DNA from: Tetrahymena thermophila SB210
Lineage: Eukaryota > Ciliophora > Oligohymenophorea > Hymenostomatida > Tetrahymenidae
Assembly: GCF_000189635.1 (NCBI RefSeq)
Contig: NW_002476463.1
Coordinates: 930,001 to 994,000 of the forward strand
DNA length: 64,000 nt
Direction: 5' to 3'
A model generated the notes under the pieces. That model searched no databases. It saw nothing but the letters and a program-made list of their open reading frames with translations, and was not told the DNA's origin. Position 1 is the first letter of the stretch, and each line of letters opens with the position of its first letter. The position numbers and the translations under genes are program-made. This document shows positions 11,945-22,843 of the stretch, one piece after another.

Positions 11945-13461
11945 ATGAATAAAGAGGAAATTGAGACGAAAGAGGAGCTCGATAAGAAAAATTAAATAGA
12001 AAATAAAGAAGAAATTGAGCAAAAAGACCCATCTCCTGTTGAAGTCACAACAAAAGAACCTAATACCTATTAGAAGTATCGCTTTTATATAGTATAGTTA
12101 TAATGCTTGCTTGTCGCAATTATCACTACTGGATTAATGTAATTATCAAACCATCTAGCTATCTACTTGATTTACTGCTGTCCAATGTATTTCTTTATAG
12201 TTTTAGTCTAATACACTTGTTGTTGGTATTAAGTTTACAGATTTACATTCTTTTTTGAACTATGTAGTTTGATTGTGTTTGTAGTTTGTTTACCAGTATT
12301 CTTTGGAGTATTTTTCGGCTGTTTTCATCCAACCGCTTCTGTAGAACTAGTATAAGCTTAAAATTGCTAAATGATTGGCTAATTAAGTAACTTTATTGAA
12401 AATACGGAGAAATACTCAATACTCTATATCAACTTTGAATTCGAAGGCTAAAAATACTTAGGACAAGCTTGTGCTTCTAATTTCCATGATTCTCATATAT
12501 TTAATGAAGCTCCTGCTTATTATTTTTATTCTAAATATGAGGGAATTAAGTAAGTTAAAACTTGTTTAAGCATAAAATAAGTAATATTTCTTTTTATTAA
12601 TTAGATGTGGGTCATCAGATGGAAATAGAACAGATCCATAATATCCATATTCTAGATTATTATCTTAAAACAATTTTAATTAAACAGAGTTAGAAAGCAA
12701 AAAAAGATTTCTTGCTAGAGTTTCATCTACACGTACAAAACTTATTTATTTTTCTAATTTTAATAATAAAATAAATAATATTTAAATTTTAAAAAGCTGG
12801 ATGCTTGAGAGATTACACATGGAGCTAAGTAAAAATAGCCAGCTGGTTATGTTAATCTAGAGGATATGATGTAGAAAAATTAATGGAACCTCAATCATGT
12901 TATGTTAATTTTTATAAAGGAAGAAAAGCAGTTGAAAATGGTATATAAAGATCTCCAATGAGAGACTCAAGTAATTTCCCTCTTATAACATATTAACCAC
13001 ACGCATACTACCCTGTGTCAGATTTAGTTTGCTTAATAGTATTTACTTATTATAGTTGGATACTATCCCTTAGTTGTATATTTAATCGCACAAATAAATG
13101 TATTCGCAGAAAAATTAAAAAAAGAAATGAGTTAGCAATTCCAGTTTTAGAACAAAAACTTGATCCATAATCAGTTTAATAAATTTAACTTGAATAATAA
13201 AATAAAGAAATGTTAAATACAATGCCAAATGTTAATTAAATACATTAAGAAAATATTAACTTCAAAATAACAAAAAATGTTGAAGATATCCAAGAATAAT
13301 AATAAATATCAAACCCTATGAATTAATATGAAAAAAGATGCCATTTCTTATCTGATTTAAATTAAGTTCCCGTTTTACCTCTAGGTTCAGATGAAAGTAA
13401 AGATGATGTTGTAAAAAATACATAAAAAAAGGATAGTTAATAGAAATATCCTTTCCTTTGA
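11945..13461 (+). CDS. Beta-subfamily four-pass membrane protein
   Basis: Exons are 11945-12549, 12605-12732 and 12797-13461 (1398 bases, 465 residues). It is a close paralogue of the gene at 7550 and shares the acidic/basic N-terminal extension, WYQVYRF-type loop, HPTAS, NCQMIGQL, LGQACAS, KIASWLC, SCYVNFYKGRKA and LVCLIVFTYYSWIL. Differences cluster in the N-terminal extension, in CGSSDGN where the sister has CGPTDGN, and in the tail, which gains about seven residues around NTMPNVNQIHQ. It ends YPFL before TGA. There is no damage. Together with 7550 it shows that beta genes keep a short linker lacking Gly and Ser runs. Confidence 0.85.
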
Positions 13462-15017
13462 GTATATATATAAATGTGTGTGTATTTTTTTTTTACATTT
13501 TATATTAATAATATACAAAAATATATTACATTTCTATTATTCTTCATTAAAATTTCATTTTATAAATCTTTAAATTCATTAAGCTTACAGTAATGCTGGT
13601 GAATATTTAAAAATATATAATTTTTTACTTCAAAATTGAAGAGATTTTGTAAAATGTATACCATTTAGTAGACAAAGAGAGTTACATATAAAATCTCCAA
13701 TTTAGATGCTATCTCAGTATTAAATTTTTATTATATTGCTAATCCATAAATTTCATTTAATTTTTATGATTTAAGCTAATTTTGTATATAAGAGGAAAAG
13801 TGTGATCTGGCGATTAATTTTTTACACCCAATTTTTAAAATCAATTTTTTAAAAGGGATAGTATTATTAAATAATTATAATAAACAATTGACTTCTATTT
13901 GTAGCATACGCAGTACATTTATTTACTTTTGTAAAAAATTAAGCATATGAACTGTTTGTGTGAGTTGCGATTTAAAAATTAATGATATATCATCATCGAT
14001 AATATAAACAAATAATTTAATAATGTCAAAATTAATTGTTTATTTATATAAATCTATATTTAGCGAAAGTCAATCTTTAAAATAAATTTTTACGTTCAAA
14101 TCAATACATGAATGCTAGAATACTGATGTGATTAGCTTCAAATTAAGAAATTTTTAGTTGCAAATTGAAATATATTTTAGGAGAGATAAATAACCAATAA
14201 ATGTTTGTATTGCGTTTGTTAAATTAGTAATATTAACTATTACTAATTCATTATATTAAAATAGTTGAACAGTAATCTTGTATAATTTAGAAGAAAATAT
14301 TTGTAACTAATTATTTAGTAATAGTTCAAAAAAAATAATTCATCAACACAATATAATTTATATCATAATTGTTCAAATTATTTATTTTTAATTAAATGAA
14401 AAATGTCAGTAATAAACCATATACTTTTTTTATTGACACCCAAAAAAATATGTCAATTTATATTATCATCTTAATTTTTAAATAATAATTATAAAAAATA
14501 ATATCACTCAAATCGTTATATAAGAATAGAAAAATTACGCTATTTACTTGATATTAGTAATATTTCTATTTTGCATTTACTAAATGCTTGAATCTGTTTT
14601 CTCATTTTCCTAAATTTCTGAGTTAAGTCAGACTTATCAAAAATTATAATTTAAACTTATTCAATATTAAAAAGTTAAATTTATTTAAGATGATTGAAAA
14701 ATTTAATTTGTATAAAGGCCAAAAGTGGCTATAATTTTTTGTCTTATCAGTTTTTGATTTTGAATGATTAAAGATTAATATTAAATAAATTTAGTTTTTT
14801 TTTTAATATACATTATTAATATACTTTTTTTCAATTTAGAGAAACTTTTTTAGTTTAATTAAAAATAAATGTAAGAAGAGTTTAATGTGAAGAGGATAAA
14901 AATTTTTAGTAAATAGATAGATAAACATATCAACCAATTAGAGACAAAAAAAAAAAGTTATTTTAAATGAAAAAAAATTATCATCATTTAATTAATATTT
15001 AAACAATAAACAATAAA
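13462..15017. other. Intergenic A+T-rich DNA and duplicated beta flank
   Basis: About 13620-14460 shows nothing recognisable. From 14507 the sequence repeats the flank found at 9247-9761. No gene is supported. Confidence 0.55.
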
Positions 15018-16397
15018 ATGGAAAATAAAGATAAACGAACTTGAGCAAAAATAACCTTAATCTTTTAATTGTAAAAGCAAAACGAAGAAACCTTATAAAA
15101 ATATAGCTTTCTTTTAACCTAAATTTAAAGTTTCATCCTGTTTTTTATAACTACTGGCTTGATGCAATTATCAAACCATCTAGCCTTATATCTAGTCTAT
15201 TGTTGTCCAATCTATTTCTTCATAGTCTCTGTTTAGTACTTTGTTTGTTGGAAACCTGATCATAAAAATTCATTCTTTTTTGATGTATGCAGTTCCATTG
15301 TATTCTTAGTTTGCTGTCCAGTTTTTTTAAAAAGTATTCTTTGGTATTTTTCATCCAACTGCTTCTTTTGAATTTACAAAAGTAGAAAATTGCTAAATGA
15401 TAGGGTAAATAAGTGATTGGATTGAACACACTGAAAAGTACTGAATACTTTAAGTAAACTTTGAGTATGAAGGCTAACAATATTTAGGATAAGCGTATTC
15501 TTCTAATTTTTATCAATATATATTAATATTTTTATAAAAATGATGGAATACATTTAGTTAGTTTGCTCATTTTTTTAAAAATATTAAATTATATTTGTAA
15601 TACTAATTAGATGCAGTCCTACTGATGGAGATAATACAGATCCAAATGATAATATATTATTAACCCAAACTACTTAAAATTAAACTGATGGAGATAGTAA
15701 AAAAAGATTAATTAGAGGAATTTCATCCTATAAAATATGAAATTTATTTTTCAAACTAAAAATTTAAAATTATTTTTAATTTTAATTAGGTGTTTGTAAA
15801 AGAGATTACTTATGGAGTAAAGTAAAATAGCTAGTTGGTTATGTTAGAAGAGAGGATTTTATGTTAATATGTTAATTTTTTAAAAGGAAATAACGTAGTT
15901 GAAAATGGAAAAAAAATTAAGAACTCAATGAAAGACCCAAATTATTTTCCCTAATATCATATAAACCACAGGCTTATTATCCTAAAGCAGATTTAGTTTG
16001 TTTAATTATTTTTTCTTATTATACCTGGATATTAGCACTTAACTTTTTATTTTCTAGTACAACTAAATATTTTATTAAAAAAATTAATTTAAGAAATTAG
16101 ATAACTATACTAACATAATAATAACAGTCTCACAAATAACCAATATAGTAAATATAAATTGATCAATAAAATAAAGATACACTGAACACATATCTAAATA
16201 CTAACTAAATACATATAGAATAAGTGTAAGTAAAAAATCAGATTGAAAGTCTCTCATATTAAAACTAATTTATTAAATAAATTGATTAGCATCTGAAATA
16301 AGAAGTTTCTAATCAATATTTTCCAATTGAGAATTCAAATAATATAGTTAAAAATAATGAAAAAATAGATAATTCTATTAAATATCCTTTGCTTTGA
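15018..16397 (+). pseudogene. Beta-like full-length pseudogene with many lesions
   Basis: All three exon regions are recognisable, but the frame is broken repeatedly. A TGA lies eight codons after the ATG. There is a one-base deletion near 15100. A disturbed stretch sits near 15325-15345, just before the HPTAS-equivalent motif. In-frame TGA replaces Ser in the EKYS motif near 15440. The NFEYEG-to-CGP region is degraded. Exon 3 has lost an A in the KIASW coding region near 15823 and the residues before CYVNF. The tail still ends in the beta-type YPLL codons at 16395-16397. A minus-strand open frame at 15220-15480 is only its shadow. The extent of damage implies an old inactivation. Confidence 0.85.
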
Positions 16398-16948
16398 AAT
16401 TAATAATAAAAAAACTAATTGTATTTATATAGTTTTGAGATGAAATAATTTATAATTTTTTTAACACAAAGAATTCAAAAAATTTAACAGAAAAGTTTTT
16501 TTAATTTATCTTTTTTTTATTTGGTTTAAATATAATTTTTTAAACATTCGTTTTTTATTGAATTTTTATCTAATTATAATTACCAAAATAAATTTTTTTT
16601 AAAATAAAAAATAAAATATTTGTATGAAAAGAGAAGATTAAATTCAAATGTTATTATTTTGTTCAATAAAAAAGTAGATATAGTAAAATTTGTGATATCT
16701 CATTGTTTTAATTATGATTGAGAAAAATGCTATTAGATTTTACTATTACTAATTTATTAAATTTAATAATAAAATAGAAGGTATTTTTGTTAGAAAAAGT
16801 AATTAAATATCTTTTATTTTTACAAATTAAGGTTATCTATTACTGATTTACCTAACTAAAAATAGTATTTGTAATATTAAAATAGGTAAATTTGATTAGA
16901 ATAATAATCAATTTTTTATATAAAATATATAATTCATTTTAAAAGCAA
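16398..16948. other. Intergenic with fragments of alpha 5' flank
   Basis: This includes a shortened copy of the alpha upstream element (TTTGTGATATC near 16690) and the last 200 bases normally found before an alpha start codon (ATTACTGATTTACCTAACTA near 16845). Confidence 0.55.
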
Positions 16949-16975
16949 ATGGAAAATTATAGTGTTCTTACATTT
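16949..16975 (+). pseudogene. Alpha start-codon stub
   Basis: The alpha promoter-proximal DNA leads into ATG and about nine alpha codons (MENYSVLTF), after which similarity stops abruptly. Only the start region of a fourth alpha copy survives. Confidence 0.65.
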
Positions 16976-19118
16976 TTTAATGATTTTGGCAAATTTTCAA
17001 TCTAATATGTTTTTTTATCTGTTAACATGTATTGATACACAGTCAGTCCTAGTATATAAAGTATGCTAAAATTAAATATATAACTCTATAAATAGTGTAT
17101 CTAAATTTAAAATAAAATTTATGCACTTTCTAAAATAACAGTTGAACAATTTATATTATCTATAAGTTTAAAGCTTACTATTAATTTTTTAGTATAAGTA
17201 GTAATATTATATTCCTTATCATTATTATTTGATATTATCACCTTAATTTAAAGAATTGATGGTATATTTATAATAAAATGAGCAAAAAAGTTTAAAGTTC
17301 TTTATGACTATTAATTCTAAAAATAAGGAACTTATGATACTTATTAAAATATGTTTTAAAGTAGAGATTTAAACAAAACATTATTTTTTTTACAACAGTA
17401 AAACATTAATTTATTAAGATCAAAAAAATAATATTTTTTAAACAGTCCTTTTTTTTTGGATTTTTATCTAATTTTAATTACACAAAAGAATTTGTTTCAA
17501 ACAAAAAATAAAATCTTTGTATTAAAAAATCTTTTTATGAGGATTAAATTAAAAATTGTTTTTGTTATTACTCTGATCATAAAAAACTTAGTTTAGTGAT
17601 AAAAAATTATTTATACTTCATTTTTAAAATGAAGTTAAAATTTAAAAGCATTCAAATAAAATTTGCTCGTAATTGAAAAAAAATACATAATTAATTATGA
17701 TTGAGAAAAAATTTATTTAATTTAGTATGAAAAAAATATTTCAAAAAAATAATATATAATTACACTAAGATTTGTGATATCTTTTAATTGTCATTGAGAA
17801 AGATTTTATTAAATTATTTTAAATTAGTTTGAGAAAAATTTTTCAATTTATCTTAATAATCTAGACATTAATAAAATCTTGTTAACATTGTGAATGCGAA
17901 AATTAAAATTTTTAATTCATTTTTAAAATAAAATTAAAATTTAAAAGCATTCAAATAAAATTTGCTCGTAATTGAAAAAAAATACATAATTATGATTGAG
18001 AAAGCTTTATTTAATTTTTCTTAATTATTATAAAAAAAATATTTCAAAAAAATAATATATAATTACACTAAGATTTGTGATATCTTTTAATTATTATTGA
18101 GAAAGATTTTATTAAATCATTTTAAATTAGTTTGAGAAAAATTTTTCAATTTATCTTAATAATCTAGACATTAATAAAATCTTGTTAACATTGTAAATGC
18201 GAATATTAGTATTCTTAAATTATATTTTTATTTACTTTTTTTTTGTCAAATAAAATCAAAACTTACTTAAATATGCAAGCATCATAACTATAAATAAAAA
18301 TACTTATATATATTTAATATTTGAGAATTGTTTTAAAAAATTTTAAATATTTGATTATTAGATTTAAATTATAATCAGAAAAAAATTTCAAAAATTGTTT
18401 GATTTTTCTGATCAATACAAAAACGACATGGTTAATATTTATTTTATTGTACAAAAAACATTATTTAACTTAATATTATTATAAAACTACTATCAATATG
18501 AATTTTAAAATGATATTTTTATTTGCAAGGAATTTGGAATATTTTAAAAAAGCTCTACTTTTTTTTGCTTGAAGTTGAGTTAAAAAAATTACTTAGTAAT
18601 ATTACTGATTGATTTTTCTTTTACAATATACTAAAAATAGAAAACTCACAAAGCTTAAAATTTATCAATAATCATACTTTACAATTTGAGAAATATTGAG
18701 AAACTTTTCTTATTAAATTACTTTTTTATTAGCTATTACTAAAATTATTTAATAAAAATATCTAAAACAAGAAATATTAATTCTACCTTAAATTATTTAG
18801 TCTTTATTTTATAATTATAAAATTTTTAAAACACAAAAATATTAAATAAATTCATTTAATTTTAAACCTCTAAACAAAGAATGATTTTAATAAATACATT
18901 CTATTCGATTTTATTATTACTAATTTATCAAATTCAATAATAAAATAGTTAGGTAGATAGTACTATTATAGAAACAAAGTAATTATATTTTTAGAAATCA
19001 AGGTTCTATTACTTATATACCTAACTAAAAATAGTAATTGCAATATTGAAAAAGACAAATCTAATTAATAACATAATCAATTTTTTATATAAAAATATAT
19101 CATAAATTTAAATAACAA
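16976..19118. other. Intergenic, mostly alpha 5' flank with internal duplication
   Basis: 16976-17430 is unplaced A+T-rich DNA. From about 17435 it is the alpha upstream block. Within it a unit of about 299 bases is tandemly duplicated (about 17617-17915 and 17916-18220). The remainder matches the DNA before 5054 and 36793 up to the start codon. Confidence 0.6.
17617..18220. repeat. Tandem duplication of about 299 bases upstream of an alpha gene
   Basis: Both units contain AAATTTAAAAGCATTCAAAT, GCTCGTAATTGAAAAAAAAT, ACACTAAGATTTGTGATATC and ATCTAGACATTAATAAAATC in the same order, offset by about 299 bases. The flanks of the alpha genes at 5054 and 36793 have their own, different copy number of this element. 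Confidence 0.75.
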
Positions 19119-20585
19119 ATGGAAAATAATAGTGATCCTATATTTTTTTATAATCAAAATAAAGATCCAGACCCAGATCAAAGAACTCATTTCTTTGTGA
19201 CATAAGCCTAGACCCTATTAGTCGCTATACTAGTGACTGGACTGATGCAACTGTCAAATTATTTAGCTATTTATCTGATTATTTGCTGTCCTATATACTT
19301 TTTATTGGTAGTAATTTAATACTATGTATTCTGGAAACCTAAAACAGATTTGACTAATGCTTTTAATTGTTATAATTGCTTCATGTTTTTTATCTGCTGT
19401 CCTATCTTTTTTACTGTTTTTTTTTTAGTCTTTCACCCTGCAGCTTCTATTGAATTCTAAAAAGTAGATAACTGTTAAATGGTTGGTTAGCTAAAAAACT
19501 GGATAGAAAGGAATGAGAAATATTCTATTCTATATATTAACTTTGAATACTAAGGTCAATAATATCTAGGCTAAGCATGTGCTTCAGATTAATTTTAAGG
19601 ACATACTTTTAAGCCCATATACCCTTACAGATTTTATGGCAAATACGATTCAATAAGGTAATTAAATTATTTTATCCATTAGAAACTAAATTCTAATAAA
19701 TTCTTAATTAAACAGATGTGGAGAGGATATTAAAGATAATGATACTAGACTATTGCTTCAAGATGAATCAAATAATATAAGCATAAATCAAACTCATAGA
19801 TTTTTAGCTGTAGGTGGAGGCGGAGGAGGAGGTGGTGGTGGTGGCGGTGGTGGTGGTGGTGGCCATGGAGGAAGATTCGGAGGTGGATCCAGTGGAGGTA
19901 ATTTAGTCTAAATTTTTAAAAAATTAATTAACATATATTAATTAAATTATTTTAAGGAAATAATTGCAGAACAGATTATTTATGGAGCTAAGTTAAGATA
20001 GCTAGTTGGTTATGTTTACCTAACAAATTTGATATTTCTGATTACACGGAACCACAATCTTGTTATGTCAATTTTTTTAGAGGTGAAAAAGCCATTGAAA
20101 ATGGTATTGGGAGAGCTCCTATGAAAGATTAAAAAAATTTTCCATTAATATCTTATAAAGAGCATGCTTATTACCCTACAACAGATATAATTTGTTTTAT
20201 AATATTTACTTACTACAATTGGATTTTATCATTTAATTTAATATTTTAATATACTTCTAATGCAATACTAAAGAAGTTTAGAATTTTTAAAGTGAAAATT
20301 AATAATAACCTATAAAACTCAATTAGTAAAGTTGAGTCAAATAATTAAGATTAAATAGATTAGTTGAATAATTTACCTAATAAATTTGATAATAACCAAA
20401 ATTAAAATAAAATTGCTTAATAGAACAAAAGATAAGTAAAGATGATGGAACTAATAAAAGAGACATAAGAATTATAAACAAAAATAATTGATATTTAACT
20501 GAAATATTTTAATAATTAAGATGATATTTAGATGTCTGGTGGAATTGATTTTGTGTAAAATAAAAAAACTAAAACTCCAGCTTGA
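19119..20585 (+). CDS. Alpha-subfamily four-pass membrane protein with poly-Gly linker
   Basis: Exons are 19119-19657, 19716-19897 and 19957-20585 (1350 bases, 449 residues). The N-terminus is MENNSDPIFFYNQNKDPDPDQ. Hydrophobic segments lie at about 34-74 (ICCPIYFLLVV) and 90-108 (CCPIFFTVFFLVFHP). HPAAS replaces the usual HPTAS. Exon 2 carries a run of 17 glycines at residues 213-229 followed by HGGRFGGGSSG, directly before the phase-1 intron. Exon 3 opens GNNC, then KIASWLC, SCYVNFFRGEKA and a fourth hydrophobic segment (IICFIIFTYYNWILSF). The tail is Gln/Asn/Lys-rich and ends KTPA. The reading frame is intact. Glycine is encoded by mixed GGT/GGA/GGC codons, so the run is not a simple trinucleotide expansion. 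Confidence 0.87.
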
Positions 20586-20899
20586 TAGAATATTTATTAA
20601 TTTTTTATTATTGAATTTTACTAAATAAGAATATTCTCAATTTTAATTTTGATAAGCAAATAAAAAGAAACTGTAAAATTAATTTACTTATTATTATCTT
20701 TATGTTTTTAGTTCTAATAAACTGTTAATGAATGATCAATTTATACAAAATTCAAATTTTTAGATAATTTATATTTAAAAATCACCATAAATTTTATTAA
20801 TTTAATAAAAAAAAAGTTTATTCTTTAAATTAATTATCTGATAAATGTATATTTAGAAAAATAAATTTTCCTCTGCTATTTGACATCTAATATGAAATA
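20586..20899. other. Short intergenic stretch
   Basis: A+T-rich DNA conserved with 38224-38530 downstream of the alpha gene at 36793. No gene is seen. Confidence 0.5.
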
Positions 20900-21150
20900 A
20901 TCATACTTAGTTAATTTTTAAAGAAAATAATGCAATTGTAAATGGAAAATTAATAACTCCAACTAAAGATTTAATTAAATAGCTCTCCCTTAAATATGGA
21001 CATTATTTTTCTAAAGTAGATTTAGTTTGCTTACTTACTTGATTTTTCTTATTATAGTTGGGTATTAAAAATTAACTTTTGTATTTTATTATCAAATATT
21101 TAGAATATTCACTCAAGATAATTTAATATATATAAAGTTAAAGTTTGATT
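20900..21150 (+). pseudogene. Decayed exon 3 remnant (beta-like)
   Basis: Degenerate codons for a membrane-segment region (GTAGATTTAGTTTGCTTA, then TTATTATAGTTGG) follow weak matches to the NFFKGN and KD motifs. Frames are broken by TGA near 21045. The same remnant follows the alpha gene at 36793 (38533-38760) and is closest to exon 3 of the pseudogene at 15018. Confidence 0.65.
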
Positions 21151-21772
21151 ATATTCCTTTTATGAATCTTTAAGGTGATCTAATTTTCTTTTTATATAAA
21201 AATAAAAATATTGATTCTACTTTAGATCAAGGGTTAAATTATATTTTTGCAGAAATGTAACCCATTTCCCAAAAGGCTAAATATCTATTCACTTGTTTTT
21301 GTAAGAATTTTAAAACTTAAAATAAATATTAGAACCAACTGGTTTATTTTAATTTTATTTATTTAATAATTTTCTAATTTAATAAGAAATACCTACAATA
21401 ATTTGTATAGTAGATCAATTAAAAAACTTCTGATTAGCAAGCACAGATTACTTATAGAAAAATTAAAAAAATTAGTAAATTATTAAATGTTTTAAAATAA
21501 TTCATGAGCGAATGAATGATGTTTTTGAAAAATTTAAAATAAAAAAAATGACAAGATTGTAAATGTAAAATGATCAAATTTACTTTATCCTGATTAGAGA
21601 AAGTTTTTATGTTATTTAATTAAAAGGCTATGGTGAAGGATTCAATTTTTAAAGTTTTTGGTATTAATTTTTTGAGAAAACACTTTTTAAATGGTAATAA
21701 AAATAAGTAATACTTAATATTAACACAAGATTATTATTTGTGCAAAAAAAAATAAATATTGAGAAGTTAAAA
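21151..21772. other. Intergenic with epsilon 5' flank
   Basis: From about 21420 the sequence parallels the DNA before epsilon genes at 40588 and 51681 (for example ACTTATAGAAAAATTAAAAA and CAAGATTATTATTT before the start codon). No gene is seen. Confidence 0.55.
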
Positions 21773-21980
21773 ATGGAACTTGAGAAAAAAGAAGCTCCCA
21801 CGCTGAATTACAATGAAAATAAAGATCCAGATCCTAACGTGAAAGGCCACTTCATTATTACCTAACTATAGACTTTATTTGTGGCTATATTTATCACTTC
21901 AATGATGTAATTTTCTAATTATTTAGCTTTATACTTGATTTATTGCTTCCCAATATATTTCTTTATTTGTTTTTTTTTTT
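21773..21980 (+). pseudogene. Epsilon exon 1 cut off by an inserted segment
   Basis: The ATG gives MELEKKEAPTLNYNENKD, then GHFIITQLQTLFVAIFITS and LIYCFPIYFFI, matching epsilon exon 1 for about 69 residues. Similarity stops at about 21980, at a T-run that is also the edge of a 350-base repeat. The rest of the gene is missing. It is the first element of an epsilon-gamma-zeta-delta block whose gamma member resumes only at 27559. Confidence 0.8.
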
Positions 21981-22843
21981 TTTTTATTTTAATTTTAAAT
22001 TTGATCATATTCTAAATCTAATTGATTTAAATATTATTATCAAAAGTCAGATAATTTTTTTTTTTTTTTTACAAGATTAAATATTTACTTTCCCAAATTA
22101 TTTCTGATAATTTATTTTATCTATAAAGTTGCACTTTAAGGTAGAGTTTTTTAAAGAGTTATTAATTTGAGAATCTTATTATTCTTAGAATTAAATTTTA
22201 ATGTATAATTCTAAATTTTAATATTAAACAACCCATATTTTATTTAATATTTTATTTAAAAATATTTAAATATAATAATTTTTTATTATATTTAATGATT
22301 CATTTTTAAATTGATCAAAATATTATTATGATCAAATTATTTTTAAAGTTCTTATTTTATCTTATCTTTGTTGAATTATTTTTATTATTTATTTTTAATA
22401 TCTATTATTTAATATCTTTAAATCTATAATTCAGAATATATGTTCATTGAATTTCCTCTTATCTTACAATGATTAATGATTTGTTTTTTTTATTTTTTAT
22501 TTTAATTTTAAATTTGATCATATTCTAAATCTAATTGATTTAAATATTATTATCAAAAGTCAGATAATTTTTTTTTTTTTTTTTACAAGATTAAATATTT
22601 ACTTTCCCAAATTATTTCTGATAATTTATTTTATCTATAAAGTTGCACTTTAAGGTAGAGTTTTTTAAAGAGTTATTAATTTGAGAATCTTATTATTCTT
22701 AGAATTAAATTTTAATGTATAATTCTAAATTTTAATATTAAACAACCCAGATTTTATTTAATATTTTATTTAAAAATATTTAAATATAATAATTTTTTAT
22801 TATATTTAATGATTCATTTTTAAATTGATCAAAATATTATTAT
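21979..22843. repeat. Direct repeat of about 350 bases, offset 513 bases
   Basis: 21979-22330 recurs at about 22490-22843 with very few differences (landmarks AATTTGATCATATTCTAAAT, AAAGTTGCACTTTAAGGTAG, GATTCATTTTTAAATTGATC). About 150 bases of distinct sequence (22331-22480) lie between. One end coincides with the break in the epsilon exon. The other overlaps the end of the minus-strand gene model. The repeat could be a duplicated intron or intergenic unit of that gene. Confidence 0.8.

Noticed and set aside
15220..15480. Minus-strand open frame of 86 codons
   Set aside because: It is a shadow of beta-pseudogene exon 1. The HPTAS-region DNA on the plus strand accounts for it.
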